Source: Ruegeria arenilitoris
Lineage (GTDB): Bacteria > Pseudomonadota > Alphaproteobacteria > Rhodobacterales > Rhodobacteraceae
Reading direction: 5' to 3'
DNA: 64,000 nucleotides
Assembly (NCBI RefSeq): GCF_013035425.1
Contig: NZ_WQHX01000003.1
Location: 1 to 64,000, forward strand
This document shows positions 27,066 to 36,919 of the stretch, piece by piece. The notes below the pieces were generated by a model that had not been told where the DNA came from, ran no database searches, and was given only the letters and a program-made list of their open reading frames with translations. The first letter of the stretch is position 1; each line of letters begins with the position of its first letter. Both the position numbers and the translations under genes were made by a program.

Positions 27066-28144
27066 GGGAGCACCACAATGTTTCCCGTATGTTTCTTTGC
27101 GATAAATTCGGTTTGAGCTTCTTTCAGGTCTTTCAAAGGGTATGTCGCGGCCAGAACAGGTTTGACCTGATCGGCCTCGATGTATTTTACCAAGTTCTGC
27201 ATCACTTCTTGATCGATCACGGTGGACCCTGTGAATGTTAAGTCTCGCAAATAGAATGTCCTTAGGTCGAATTCGACGATTGGACCAGCGATAGCGCCCG
27301 AACAGGTGTACCGCCCACCGCGCTCCAACACATCGATCAGATTTGGCCAGTAAGGACCGCCCACGACATCGGCGACAACAGTGATTTTTTCGTCGCCTAA
27401 CGCATGCCTTAAGTCGGCGGGAGCACGGGGCAGAATGTGATCCGGACCCAATTGCGCCACGTCGGCATGCTTGGCTTCGGAGGCCATTGCAATGACCCGA
27501 GCGCCGCGCCGCTTTGCCAGTTGCACCAACGCCCCACCAACGCCACCTGATGCGCCGGGGATCAGGACTGTGTCAGAATTCGATACACGAGCGCGGGTCA
27601 ACATGCCCTCTGCCGTGGAGTATGAACACGAAAACGTCGCCAATTCAGCATCCGAAAGAGGCGAATTAACTGCCAACGCATTGCGCGCCGGGATTGTGGT
27701 GAACTCGGCAAAACCACCGTCTCGTTCGGAACCGAAATATCCGGTCTTGTCCTTGTTCAAAACGTCAGCAGGGTCGCGAAGCCAGCAGTCGGTGATAACG
27801 CGCTGACCTATCCGTTCAGCGTCAACGCCTTCCCCGACGTCTACGATTTCACCGCACACGTCTGCCCCTTGAATTCTTGGAAATGTCAAAGGAGCGCCAC
27901 CCCACGTGGGATCATCCTGACCGACGGTTTCAAAGGCACCACCGGTTGTCGCGTCGCTGACAGTTTTAGAATACCAACCTGATCTGGTGTTCACATCCGT
28001 GTTGTTCAGTCCGCAAGCTCCGACACGTATCAAAACCTCGTCCGCGCCCGGGGTTGGACGCGGCCAATCCTCGTGCCAGACCATTTGACCCAGGTCTCCG
28101 TGGCCCATCGTGACCATAGCTCGCATCGTATTTGGCAAGTTCAT
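27062..28144 (-). CDS. Zinc-type alcohol dehydrogenase / quinone oxidoreductase family protein
   Basis: A 360-residue medium-chain dehydrogenase/reductase. PRIQGADVCGEIVDVG is the GroES-like catalytic domain signature and LIPGASGGVGGALVQLAKRRG the NAD(P)H site near residue 200. The structural-zinc cysteine cluster of classic alcohol dehydrogenases is absent, so it belongs nearer the quinone oxidoreductase or acryloyl-CoA reductase-like branches. It overlaps both neighbours by four bases inside the betaine/amine catabolic operon, suggesting oxidation or reduction of a catabolic intermediate. Confidence 0.82.
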   Translation of the reverse strand: MNLPNTMRAMVTMGHGDLGQMVWHEDWPRPTPGADEVLIRVGACGLNNTDVNTRSGWYSKTVSDATTGGAFETVGQDDPTWGGAPLTFPRIQGADVCGEIVDVGEGVDAERIGQRVITDCWLRDPADVLNKDKTGYFGSERDGGFAEFTTIPARNALAVNSPLSDAELATFSCSYSTAEGMLTRARVSNSDTVLIPGASGGVGGALVQLAKRRGARVIAMASEAKHADVAQLGPDHILPRAPADLRHALGDEKITVVADVVGGPYWPNLIDVLERGGRYTCSGAIAGPIVEFDLRTFYLRDLTFTGSTVIDQEVMQNLVKYIEADQVKPVLAATYPLKDLKEAQTEFIAKKHTGNIVVLP

Positions 28145-30594
28145 CGAGCAACCTCCATCGCTGCATCAGCGCGGGGTATAAGACTTTCAGGATCGTAAGC
28201 TGGCTGCGCCAATACCTTTGCCGATCTGGGTGTTCCATGAAGGACAACCTGCAATTCGGTGTCCGCATTGGCCGCTTCGGGCTGAATATAGGCAAAGGCG
28301 AGAATCTTACCGACACTGTGGCCATAGACTACTGAAGCAGTGGAACCAACAACACGACCTTTGAAAAGAACAGCCTCGCCGCCATGACCGTCAATCGCTC
28401 CGTCAGGTTCGATTTCCAGATAGGCGCAGACCCACGGCAAATTGGTGTTCAGAGTGTTGTCTCGCCCAAGATAGTCCTTATCCGTGCGTGCAAATCGCAG
28501 CACGTCAGCTTCTGCCAATGTGACCTCGTTGGTTAGTTCCCCGGCGCCTTTGAAGCCTTTTTCCATGCGCATAACATTCATGGCAAAGCTGCCATAGTCC
28601 ACGATTCCGTGAGCTTGCCCAGCAGAATGCAAAGCTGAATAAACATCCATGCACAACGCATTTGGCATGTGAAGTTCCCAACCCAACTCACCCGCGTAGG
28701 ACATGCGAAACGCCCACACAGTGTGACCGGCGATTTTGATTTCCTGCGCTGAGAGCCACCGGAAGCTCGCATTGCTAAGGTCTGCGTCAGTGCAGGCGCT
28801 TAGGACGTCGCGCGACCTTGGTCCATTCAATGAAAGGGCCGACCATTCGGCGGACAGCGAGTTGACGGTCACTTCCTCATCCACGCGATTGTGCTCCAAA
28901 TGATCTAGCAGGCGCTGCTCGAAAAAGGCTGCGCAAACAAGGTAATACCGGTCGTGAGCCATACGTACGATCGTAGTCTCTAGTTCGATACGGCCCCGGC
29001 GGTTCAGCATATGCGTCAATGTAATTGACCCGTCTTTTTGTGGCATTCTGTTAGCCGTTAGACGATCTAGCAGAGCATATGCGTCGGCGCCTGATAATTC
29101 GACTTTGGTAAACGCGGTCACGTCCATTATTCCGACCCGTTCACGCACAGCTTTGACCTCTCGCCCAACCATTTCGTCAACTACGTTGCGCCGAAAGGAA
29201 TAGTTATCTTGTTGAAGCACGCCGTTACGCGCGAACCATCGGGGTCGTTCGAACCCATAGACCTCCTCATGCACAGCGCCCTTGGATTTCAAATGCTCAT
29301 GCAATGGAGATGGTTTGATCGGCCGCCCGGCGAGCCGGTTAAAATGCGGGAACGGGATTTCGTGGCGGAGGCAATAGTCCTCGTGCGCCTTGGTCACTTG
29401 CCATTCTTTATCTGCGTAGGTGCCAAAGCGGCGCGGATCATATTCGCGCATGGAAATATCGGCGGCACCGTGAACCATCCATCTGGCCAATTCGCGGGTT
29501 AGACCCGGCCCCCAGCCTATGCCAATTTGAGTGCCACAGCAGCACCAATAGTTCCGTACGCCGGGCGCTGGGCCTATCAACGGGTTGCCGTCGGGCGGGT
29601 GGCTGATCGCGCCATGCACCTCTCGTTGAATGCCAAGTTCAGCAAAGATGGGCATGCGGTTCAGGCTTTCTTCTAGCCACGGCATTACGCGATCGTAATC
29701 CGCATCAAATAACCAGTTTTCATAGTCCCAAGGGCAATGATCGTGCCAGACTGAATTCGGGTTTTCTTTCTCGTAGATCCCAATCAATCCGCGCTTCTGT
29801 TCCATCCGGATATAACCCGAAACTTTTTTGTCGTCTCGGATTACAGGAAGTTCCTTGTCCAGACCTTCAAACTCGGGCACCGGTTCGGTTACAAAGTAGT
29901 GGTGGGTCATCGATGTCATAGGCAGTTGCAACCCGGACCATTCGCCCATCTGGCGCGCATATGTGCCGCCTGCATTGACCACATGTTCACATACGATCGT
30001 GCCTTTTTCCGTCTCTACGATCCACTCGCCGTTTGCAGACTGGGTAATATTCGTGGCACGACAATTGCGGATTATACGAACACCTTTTTGGCGGGCGCCA
30101 GCGGCCATCGCCATGGTCACATTGGTTGGGTCGACGTGGCCGTCGTCGGGTGTGTGCAGCGCGCCTAACACACCGTCAAGATTGTAGAATGGGTGCAACT
30201 CTGCGATCCGTTCAGGGCCGACCAGTTCAATGTTGAAACCAAGAGATCGACCTACGGAAAGCGTGTGGCGCAACCAGTCCATTTCGTCTTCGGTATAGGC
30301 CAACCGGAACGAACCGCAACCATGCCAAGTAACTGCTTGTCCCGTCTCGGACTCGAGTTTGCCGGAATAGAGATCAATGTTGTAGTCTACGCACTTTCCC
30401 AAACCAAAGCTGGATGTGGAATGCGTGATCTGGCCTGCCGCATGCCATGTACTTCCGCTCGTCAACTCTGCCTTTTCCAGCAGGACGGTGTCCGCACCCC
30501 AGCCCTCGTGCCCGAGGTGATAGGCAAGGCCGACACCCATGACGCCGCCACCCACGATAACCACACGCGCGTGGGTCGGGAATTCAGATGTCAT
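28141..30594 (-). CDS. Dimethylglycine/sarcosine dehydrogenase-like flavoprotein with GcvT domain
   Basis: An 817-residue two-part enzyme. Residues 1-400 are a DAO-type FAD domain (RVVIVGGGVMGVGLAYHLG) with H51 in SGSTWHAAGQ at the site where DMGDH and sarcosine dehydrogenase attach FAD covalently. Residues 430-817 are a folate-binding GcvT/aminomethyltransferase-like domain (FAMNVMRMEKGFKGAGELTNE). Such enzymes oxidatively demethylate N-methyl amino acids and pass formaldehyde to tetrahydrofolate. The ATG at 30594 has AAGGAG seven bases upstream; an earlier in-frame start would run into the divergent regulator's promoter. It heads the six-gene operon. Substrate inferred to be a tertiary or secondary methylated amino acid. 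Confidence 0.88.
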   Translation of the reverse strand: MTSEFPTHARVVIVGGGVMGVGLAYHLGHEGWGADTVLLEKAELTSGSTWHAAGQITHSTSSFGLGKCVDYNIDLYSGKLESETGQAVTWHGCGSFRLAYTEDEMDWLRHTLSVGRSLGFNIELVGPERIAELHPFYNLDGVLGALHTPDDGHVDPTNVTMAMAAGARQKGVRIIRNCRATNITQSANGEWIVETEKGTIVCEHVVNAGGTYARQMGEWSGLQLPMTSMTHHYFVTEPVPEFEGLDKELPVIRDDKKVSGYIRMEQKRGLIGIYEKENPNSVWHDHCPWDYENWLFDADYDRVMPWLEESLNRMPIFAELGIQREVHGAISHPPDGNPLIGPAPGVRNYWCCCGTQIGIGWGPGLTRELARWMVHGAADISMREYDPRRFGTYADKEWQVTKAHEDYCLRHEIPFPHFNRLAGRPIKPSPLHEHLKSKGAVHEEVYGFERPRWFARNGVLQQDNYSFRRNVVDEMVGREVKAVRERVGIMDVTAFTKVELSGADAYALLDRLTANRMPQKDGSITLTHMLNRRGRIELETTIVRMAHDRYYLVCAAFFEQRLLDHLEHNRVDEEVTVNSLSAEWSALSLNGPRSRDVLSACTDADLSNASFRWLSAQEIKIAGHTVWAFRMSYAGELGWELHMPNALCMDVYSALHSAGQAHGIVDYGSFAMNVMRMEKGFKGAGELTNEVTLAEADVLRFARTDKDYLGRDNTLNTNLPWVCAYLEIEPDGAIDGHGGEAVLFKGRVVGSTASVVYGHSVGKILAFAYIQPEAANADTELQVVLHGTPRSAKVLAQPAYDPESLIPRADAAMEVAR

Positions 30595-30659
30595 CGGATC
30601 ACTCCTTCGAGTCGATTTTCTCTCGACACCGTAAGCAAACAAAAATACCATCGTCAATC
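30595..30659. promoter_or_regulatory. Divergent control region of the amine/betaine catabolic genes
   Basis: These 65 bases separate the first codon of the catabolic operon from that of the RpiR regulator and must contain both promoters or their cores and, by analogy with other RpiR systems, the operator. It includes the ribosome binding site of the DMGDH-like gene (AAGGAG on the minus strand). No clear inverted repeat was assigned. Confidence 0.5.
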
Positions 30660-31547
30660 ATGAATGGGACAAATGTATCAAATTCGATTCTCGAACGGTT
30701 AGCTGACGAACTGCCGGAGCTGACGCCCGAAGCCCGTAAAGCAGCTACATACGTGCTAGAGAATCCACGGGATGTGGGCATTTCTACCGTGCGGGAAATT
30801 GCCGAAGCCGCAAACGTAAAGCCCAACACCATCGTTCGCATGGCTCGGCAGGTAGGGTTTGATGGTTACGACGATTTCCGCGTTCCGTTTCGCGAAGCGA
30901 TCCGGAGAGGGCAGGCGGATTTCCCAGAGCGCGCCCGGTGGCTGCAAGACATTCGAAAGTCTGGAAACATGGGTGGTCTGTACGCGGATATGGTTCAGGA
31001 CGCCCTTCGCAACGTCGAAGAAACCTTTGCCAGCATATCTGCCGAACAACTCAGGGCCGCGGCAGAGGATATTTGGAATTCGCGCAATGTTTTCGTTTTG
31101 GGCGTTGGTGTGAATAACTCGAACGCGAGAAACTTTGTTTACTTGGCTTCGACTGGAATGGTGCAATTCCACGCGATCCCTCGCCCAGGGTCCAATCCGA
31201 TTGATGATCTGGCTTGGGCTGACGAACGTGATGTGCTGATTGCAATGACCTGCAGGCCATATCGAAATGAGGTCGTTAAAGCGGTTGAGGTAGCACGCCA
31301 GCAGGGAATGACTATAGTTGGCTTGTCTGACAGTCCGGCCAGCCCTGTTCTGCGAAACACCCAACATGGCTTTGTCATTTCGGCTGACACGCCGCAGTTT
31401 TTCCCATCCTCTGTTAGCACGATAGCGTTGCTGGAAACATTGTTGTCCTTTGTGATCGCTGTTTCGAGCGATGAGATCGTCGAGAGGGTCGAAACTTTTC
31501 ACAAGCGCCGCCACCAATTAGGCCTTTATCATTCGGAGGAAACGTGA
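30660..31547 (+). CDS. MurR/RpiR-family transcriptional regulator
   Basis: A 295-residue regulator: N-terminal RpiR helix-turn-helix (residues 1-80, with STVREIAEAANVKPNTIVRMARQVGFDGYDDFR) and a C-terminal SIS domain (about 120-260, NVFVLGVGVNNSNARNFVY, LIAMTCRPYRNEVVKAV). SIS domains sense phosphosugars or other small ligands. The ATG at 30660 opens the conserved part; 24 further in-frame codons upstream would overlap the divergent gene. It shares a GTGA overlap with the Rieske gene and almost certainly controls both flanking operons. Confidence 0.88.
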   Translation: MNGTNVSNSILERLADELPELTPEARKAATYVLENPRDVGISTVREIAEAANVKPNTIVRMARQVGFDGYDDFRVPFREAIRRGQADFPERARWLQDIRKSGNMGGLYADMVQDALRNVEETFASISAEQLRAAAEDIWNSRNVFVLGVGVNNSNARNFVYLASTGMVQFHAIPRPGSNPIDDLAWADERDVLIAMTCRPYRNEVVKAVEVARQQGMTIVGLSDSPASPVLRNTQHGFVISADTPQFFPSSVSTIALLETLLSFVIAVSSDEIVERVETFHKRRHQLGLYHSEET

Positions 31548-32626
31548 CTGCACCAATTCAATCTCTTGCAGCCCGTTACTACACGGACCCGGTTGTTTTC
31601 CGGGCTGAAAATGATGGTCTGCTTGCACGTACCTGGCAGTTCGGTTGTCACGCCTCTGAGCTGGCCGAGCCGGGAGCTTACGTATCGTTCGAAGTGGCGG
31701 AGCAGGACCTGTTTGCTATTCGCGGGCGTGATTCCAAAATACGGGTGTTTTACAATGTCTGTCAGCACAGGGCACATCAACTGGTCAGTGGCACCGGAAC
31801 TATTCGCGTTGTTGTATGCCCCTATCACGCCTGGACTTACGAACTAACGGGCGAACTGCGTGCCGGTCCAAACCTCAAAGCCGTAGAAGGTTTCGACAAA
31901 TCAACTGTTTGCTTGAACGAAGTTCGGACCGAAGAGTTTTTGGGGTTTGTATTTGTCAATCTTGACCCCAACGCATCGCCAATGGATGATTGGTTTCCGA
32001 ATGCGCGGGCTGAGCTTGAAGAATGGGTTCCAAACTGGGCAGATTTAAAGCCGCTGGAGTGGGTGGAAATTCCTGAACTCTGCAATTGGAAAGTATCGGT
32101 CGAAAACTATTCAGAATGCTACCATTGTTCATTAAACCACCCGACTTTCGCAAATGGAGTGGTCAAGCCGGAAACCTACGACATTCAACCTCAGGGGATG
32201 TGCTTGCGTCATACGACTGAGTGCCAAAGCCTTGAAAACATGACATACGATATCAGGTCGGGTTTTAAACATTTCGACGAATATTCCAGTTGGTTTCTAT
32301 GGCCAATGTTTTCCTTTCAAGTCTACCCTGGGAATGTTTTAAACACTTATCACTGGCGGGCGGTGGACGCCGATCATGTCGTGGTCTGGCGGGGTTGGTA
32401 CTCGGTCGACGGCATCGACGATCCGAAGATACGGCAACTGGCGGCACAGGACAGGGCGACGACGGTTGAAGAGGACATTCGCCTTGTGGAATCCGTTCAG
32501 CGCGGCCTGCATTCGCGTGGGTACCGACCGGGTCCGCTTGTGATCGATCCCAAGGGCGGCGTAAATTCTGAACATCCGGTCATGCACCTACAGAAGTGGA
32601 TGCGCGAAGCTGTCGATGGCGTATGA
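31544..32626 (+). CDS. Rieske non-haem iron oxygenase, quaternary-amine type
   Basis: A 360-residue ring-hydroxylase alpha-subunit-like protein. The Rieske motif is CQHRAHQ ... CPYHAWTYEL (CXH and CX2H), and ENYSECYHCSLNHP gives the mononuclear iron histidines. The family includes glycine betaine demethylase GbcA, stachydrine (proline betaine) demethylase and carnitine oxygenase CntA. The start is GTG with CGGAGGA upstream, overlapping the regulator stop. In the same block as a DMGDH-like enzyme it most likely performs the first demethylation or cleavage of a betaine. No reductase gene is present in the window. Confidence 0.85.
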   Translation: MTAPIQSLAARYYTDPVVFRAENDGLLARTWQFGCHASELAEPGAYVSFEVAEQDLFAIRGRDSKIRVFYNVCQHRAHQLVSGTGTIRVVVCPYHAWTYELTGELRAGPNLKAVEGFDKSTVCLNEVRTEEFLGFVFVNLDPNASPMDDWFPNARAELEEWVPNWADLKPLEWVEIPELCNWKVSVENYSECYHCSLNHPTFANGVVKPETYDIQPQGMCLRHTTECQSLENMTYDIRSGFKHFDEYSSWFLWPMFSFQVYPGNVLNTYHWRAVDADHVVVWRGWYSVDGIDDPKIRQLAAQDRATTVEEDIRLVESVQRGLHSRGYRPGPLVIDPKGGVNSEHPVMHLQKWMREAVDGV

Positions 32627-32698
32627 TATCTCGCAAAAACCTATCAAACCTAGTGTGCCTATGGGATCGGGTAACTTTCGGGAAAAAGGGAATAAGAA

Positions 32699-33082
32699 AT
32701 GAGCTTATTTGACGAAGACCTGTTCCTTACAGGTCTTGAACAACGCAAGGCAACGCTAGGTGCCGAATACGTCGAAAAGAACCTGGCCGCAGCAGATGAT
32801 TTCACCCGACCCTTTCAAGAAGCAATGACAGCCTGGTGCTGGGGATTTGGTTGGGGCGACGATGTCATTGACGCAAAGACGCGGTCGATGATGAACCTTT
32901 CTATGATCGGCGCTTTGGGAAAAATGACCGAATGGGAAACCCATTGCCGGGGTGCCATTACCAATGGCGTCAGCGTTGATGAAATCCGAGCAATAATTCA
33001 TGTCATCGGAATCTATTGCGGCGTCCCACAGGCGCTGGAGTGCTTTCGAGTGGCTCGAAAGGTAATTGAGGAAACGAGTTAG
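32699..33082 (+). CDS. Carboxymuconolactone decarboxylase-family protein
   Basis: A 127-residue all-helical CMD-family protein (AKTRSMMNLSMIGALGKMTE, VDEIRAIIHVIGIYCGVPQA), the usual PcaC-like length. AAGGGA precedes the ATG. The CXXC of AhpD-type peroxidases is absent, so decarboxylase or lactone-acting chemistry, or an unknown role, is more likely than antioxidant activity. It is 72 bases after the Rieske gene on the same strand and probably belongs to the catabolic operon; it converges on the NRPS gene. Confidence 0.8.
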   Translation: MSLFDEDLFLTGLEQRKATLGAEYVEKNLAAADDFTRPFQEAMTAWCWGFGWGDDVIDAKTRSMMNLSMIGALGKMTEWETHCRGAITNGVSVDEIRAIIHVIGIYCGVPQALECFRVARKVIEETS

Positions 33083-33099
33083 AATGCCGCGCGCGAAGC

Positions 33100-36000
33100 T
33101 TAGAAGTTTTCGGCAATCACTGACTTGATGCACTTAGAAATGAGGGCTTGGGATTCTGGCAGGCGCAACAGCTGCCGGTGTTTTGTCTCTACCCGGTGCA
33201 ATGTCTTGTTTGTCAGATGGGTATCAAGGGCGTCGCCCTTGGTCATTGCAGGATTGCCCGGCGTCAGAAAAACGTGGGTCTTTCCATCAAAGCGTGGCAC
33301 CTCGAAATCGTTGATTGCTAAGCCGTAAGCTAAAGAAACAGCTTCGATTCTCTGCTCTTCAGTCCAATTTTCACTGGCCATCAGCGCCTTCGCCTGAGGT
33401 ACCGATTTTATGGCTTTTCGGGCATGCTTTGCGCGACGGAACATGTACCTCCACCGCTTGTATGTCCGGTAATACAATGGTTGCAGCGAGGGTTCGGCCC
33501 CTATCATTTTGTAAGGAGGGTCGAGTAATACCAATCCCGCAACTTTGTCGGGACCCAATTGTTTGAGAACCGCCAAAACCAAAGCGCATCCAGCCGAAAA
33601 TCCGCACAACACGATTGGCTTGTCCGGGGTAACATCTTTGAGCGTGGCGATAGCCTCATCCGCCAAATCTTCGAGCGACTTGTCAAAAGGTACCGGCATT
33701 CTCGGCAGGCGGTGGCCGGGCATGTGAACAACAGTGTGATCCGGCCCTAAGTTTTCCGCGACATACTTAAAAAACGGCATCAGACAATGAACAAGAGCCA
33801 CAGGGGTTTTGTCGCCACCTTGATTGGCTGCGTGATAAACTTTCCATTTTTCTTGGCTGGGTCGACCTGCATCTGCGACTCGAACGCGATTTGCCAATTC
33901 GGCCACAGTTGGAAAGCTGAACAAGTCCATCGGCTCGAATGTAATGCCTCGTTCTTTCGCCTCGGCAGCAGTTTTGAGTGTTATGAGGCTGTCTCCGCCC
34001 AGATCAAAGAAATTTGCGTCCCGCGCAGGGTAGGGCACCTTTAGGATTTCACTAAAAAGGTCAGCAATCTTTCTTTCCAAGTCATCTTGGGGAGGTGCGC
34101 CAGAAGGTACTTCAGACCAATTTTCTAGTAGCTCTGCCAATGCACGTTCGTCCAGTTTCCCATTGGGCAAGTTGGGGAACGACGCAACCCCCCTGACGGA
34201 TCTAGGATGAAATTGCGCGGGCAGTGTCTCTTCGATTGTCTGTTTGACCTGATTGCACAAAGGGTCACCATCAGGGCATTCGGCTGCAACAGAAATTGCC
34301 TGAACTCCGCCATAGTCCAATACCAGTGCTGCCATGCGCGTTTCCGTAGCGACCGAGCGGGCGACAGTTTCGATTTCAGACAACTCGATACGGTGTCCCC
34401 GGATTTTGACCTGCTTATCTTTTCGACCCAGAAACGTAATGCTTCCCGACGAATCCGCGATACCCAGATCTCCGGTTCGATAGGCCGGTATTTCGTCCGG
34501 ACCCAATGCAAAGAACCGATCTCGAGTCTGGGCCGGGTCGTCAAGATAACCTTTTGCCACTGTGCTGCCAGCTACAACGATTTCTCCTACTTTACCCTCT
34601 GGGATCGTGTTGTCGTCTTGGTCCACGATGCCCACCCAGGTACCGGGAATAGCGGTGCCGATCGGCACGTTATCCTCCCCGTTCCACTCGGTGGTGTCGT
34701 AAGACGTACACCACACGGTTGCTTCGGTCGGTCCATACTCATTGACAATTCGGCAGTCTGGCAACACGGATTTGCACTGGGCGACCAATGCAGCAGGTAC
34801 CGCCTCGCCCGCTGCAATCAAAACACGCAAGCTGTGAAGGCTTCGTCTTTCGACTGTGCTTAGCAAGGCTTGTGCCAAGCTCGGAAGACACAAAGTATGA
34901 GTAATTCGATGATGTCGGATCAATTTGCCCAAGTTTGTCGGGTTCTGTTCAACTCGGTGGGGCGCAATGACAAGGTGCCCACCAGTAGACAGTGTCCAGT
35001 AAATGCCTGCTACCGAGCTGTCGAATGCTAGAGATGAAAGAAGTAAATACGACTCTGGCGGGGCTCTATAAACAGCTTCGCGCGCAGATGTTGAGATGGC
35101 TAACGCGTTCCGAGTGATCTCGACGCCCTTTGGGCGGTTCTGCGAACCAGATGTGAACATGACGTAGGCTCGCTGGCCAATAACACTTTCGGTGTCGTCA
35201 ATCGCTGTATTCAACCCATCAAACAATATTATGCTTGCCGTATTCGACGGCAGGTTTTCGAGACAAGTGGAACTGGTGACAATGAAACGTGGAGAGGTAG
35301 CCTCAAGTATTTGCGATATACGGCGCGTCGGATAGTTCATGTCCAACGGAACATAGGCCGCGCCTGTCATCATGATACCGATAAAAGCCGCTATCGCTTC
35401 GAACCCTCGAGAGACGGCAACAGGAACAATATCGCTAGGGCCCACGCCGGATTGTTTCAAGGCCCAGGCGATTTGCCGGGACCGAAAGGAAAGTTCGGAG
35501 TAGGTTAGGGTCCCCTTTTCATCAGAAACGGCCGCGGCGTTGGGTTCTGCCTTCGCATGACTCAAAATCCGCTGTACAACGTCTTGATAGTTTGGATCGT
35601 AGGGTACGATTTCAGGTACCTGTCGGGAACGGAAGATTTCTCTGATACGGAGCTTGGGGTCGCGTACCATTTCAGACAGTACATGTTCATACCAAGAAAG
35701 TAGTTCGTCGACCCCGACACTTAACCTGTTTGGGTCAAAATATACTTCTGCTCTGAACTGTCCGTTGGGTGTCACCAAAAGAGCAAGAGGGTAAGAGCTG
35801 TGCTGGACAGTTCTAAGGTTGGATAATCGAATATCACCAACATCAAAATTTTCCTGGGCAACACCTTCATTGACGAACAACGTGTCGAACAAAGCTGTCC
35901 CCGCTGGAAACGGGGCACAGGCTTGAACTTCGGCCAACGAAGCAAACTCATGTTCGCGCCGCGCAATTTCTGCCTTGGCGTGACTTTGCAACAGAGTTTC

Positions 36001-36918
36001 TACAGCTTGCCATGGGTCAATTTTCACGCGCGCTGGCAACGTGTTAATGAATGGACCGACGGCTTCGGAAATTCCGGGGATATCCACAGGTCTGCCAGCG
36101 GTAGTCGTGCCAAATATTACATCGTCCTGCTGCAACAAGTGGCGCATTACCAAAGCCCAACTCGCTGACAAGACCGTGTTGCTGGTAACTTTCAATTTGC
36201 GTGCAACGTTGTTGACCTGTGTAAGCAGGTCATCACCCAGGAACACAGATTTGGACTCTTGCACCAATCCACTTTGGGATGTATCGCTTTGCGGAAGAAG
36301 ACAAGGTTCTTCTAGACCCTTGAACTGTTCGGTCCAAAAGCTTGTGTCGGTCAGGTTCGGATGTTTGTTCAGCCAGCTAAGATAATTTTTGAACCCAGGG
36401 GGCTGCGTGCGTGAATGGGGGATACCATTGTAATTTTCTAAGGTGTCTCGAAGTGCGATTTGGGTGGACCAGCCATCACTGATTAGATGATGCACTGTCC
36501 ACAAAAGTCGCCAAGAGGTGTCAGTAACACGAATGAGTGTCGCTGCCATCAGCGGTGGAGACTTAAGGTCGAACCGCCGGGTCTGTTCCAACCGTACCAG
36601 ATCGCGTAGTCGGGTATCAGTATCATCAAAACCTCGCCAATCCAGCTGGCGCCAAGGCAAGGCGGAATTTTCTTTAACGATCTGAACGGGTTGTTTGATA
36701 CCTTCCCACACAAAACCTGTTCGCAGCGCGTTACGTGCATCCAGAACTTTCTGCATTGCGGAACGCAATCGTTCGGCGTTAAGCGGACCTTCAAGAGTGC
36801 ACGATACCACAGCTACATAAGCACCGGGGACACTGTCGGGATCGACAACATGAAACAACATACCCTTCTGTGATGGGGTCAAAGGCAGAATATCCGCTAT
36901 GCCCTTGGGATGTCCCAT
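33100..36918 (-). CDS. Nonribosomal peptide synthetase, terminal module C-A-T-TE
   Basis: A 1,272-residue NRPS. Condensation domain (1-440) with intact HHLISDG at 143-149; adenylation domain (about 450-930) with VMFTSGSQNRPKGVEI, FDSSVAGIYW, NEYGPTE and NGKLD; carrier domain with FFDLGGDSLITL; and a thioesterase whose nucleophile is in CGFSAGCAL. My reading of the ten-residue A-domain code is D-S-A-C-I-A-E-V-W-K, which I cannot assign to a substrate. It starts one base after the stop of the first NRPS, so the two form an assembly line whose product leaves here. The TE could hydrolyse or cyclise. Confidence 0.9.
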   Translation of the reverse strand: MGHPKGIADILPLTPSQKGMLFHVVDPDSVPGAYVAVVSCTLEGPLNAERLRSAMQKVLDARNALRTGFVWEGIKQPVQIVKENSALPWRQLDWRGFDDTDTRLRDLVRLEQTRRFDLKSPPLMAATLIRVTDTSWRLLWTVHHLISDGWSTQIALRDTLENYNGIPHSRTQPPGFKNYLSWLNKHPNLTDTSFWTEQFKGLEEPCLLPQSDTSQSGLVQESKSVFLGDDLLTQVNNVARKLKVTSNTVLSASWALVMRHLLQQDDVIFGTTTAGRPVDIPGISEAVGPFINTLPARVKIDPWQAVETLLQSHAKAEIARREHEFASLAEVQACAPFPAGTALFDTLFVNEGVAQENFDVGDIRLSNLRTVQHSSYPLALLVTPNGQFRAEVYFDPNRLSVGVDELLSWYEHVLSEMVRDPKLRIREIFRSRQVPEIVPYDPNYQDVVQRILSHAKAEPNAAAVSDEKGTLTYSELSFRSRQIAWALKQSGVGPSDIVPVAVSRGFEAIAAFIGIMMTGAAYVPLDMNYPTRRISQILEATSPRFIVTSSTCLENLPSNTASIILFDGLNTAIDDTESVIGQRAYVMFTSGSQNRPKGVEITRNALAISTSAREAVYRAPPESYLLLSSLAFDSSVAGIYWTLSTGGHLVIAPHRVEQNPTNLGKLIRHHRITHTLCLPSLAQALLSTVERRSLHSLRVLIAAGEAVPAALVAQCKSVLPDCRIVNEYGPTEATVWCTSYDTTEWNGEDNVPIGTAIPGTWVGIVDQDDNTIPEGKVGEIVVAGSTVAKGYLDDPAQTRDRFFALGPDEIPAYRTGDLGIADSSGSITFLGRKDKQVKIRGHRIELSEIETVARSVATETRMAALVLDYGGVQAISVAAECPDGDPLCNQVKQTIEETLPAQFHPRSVRGVASFPNLPNGKLDERALAELLENWSEVPSGAPPQDDLERKIADLFSEILKVPYPARDANFFDLGGDSLITLKTAAEAKERGITFEPMDLFSFPTVAELANRVRVADAGRPSQEKWKVYHAANQGGDKTPVALVHCLMPFFKYVAENLGPDHTVVHMPGHRLPRMPVPFDKSLEDLADEAIATLKDVTPDKPIVLCGFSAGCALVLAVLKQLGPDKVAGLVLLDPPYKMIGAEPSLQPLYYRTYKRWRYMFRRAKHARKAIKSVPQAKALMASENWTEEQRIEAVSLAYGLAINDFEVPRFDGKTHVFLTPGNPAMTKGDALDTHLTNKTLHRVETKHRQLLRLPESQALISKCIKSVIAENF

Positions 36919-36919
36919 G

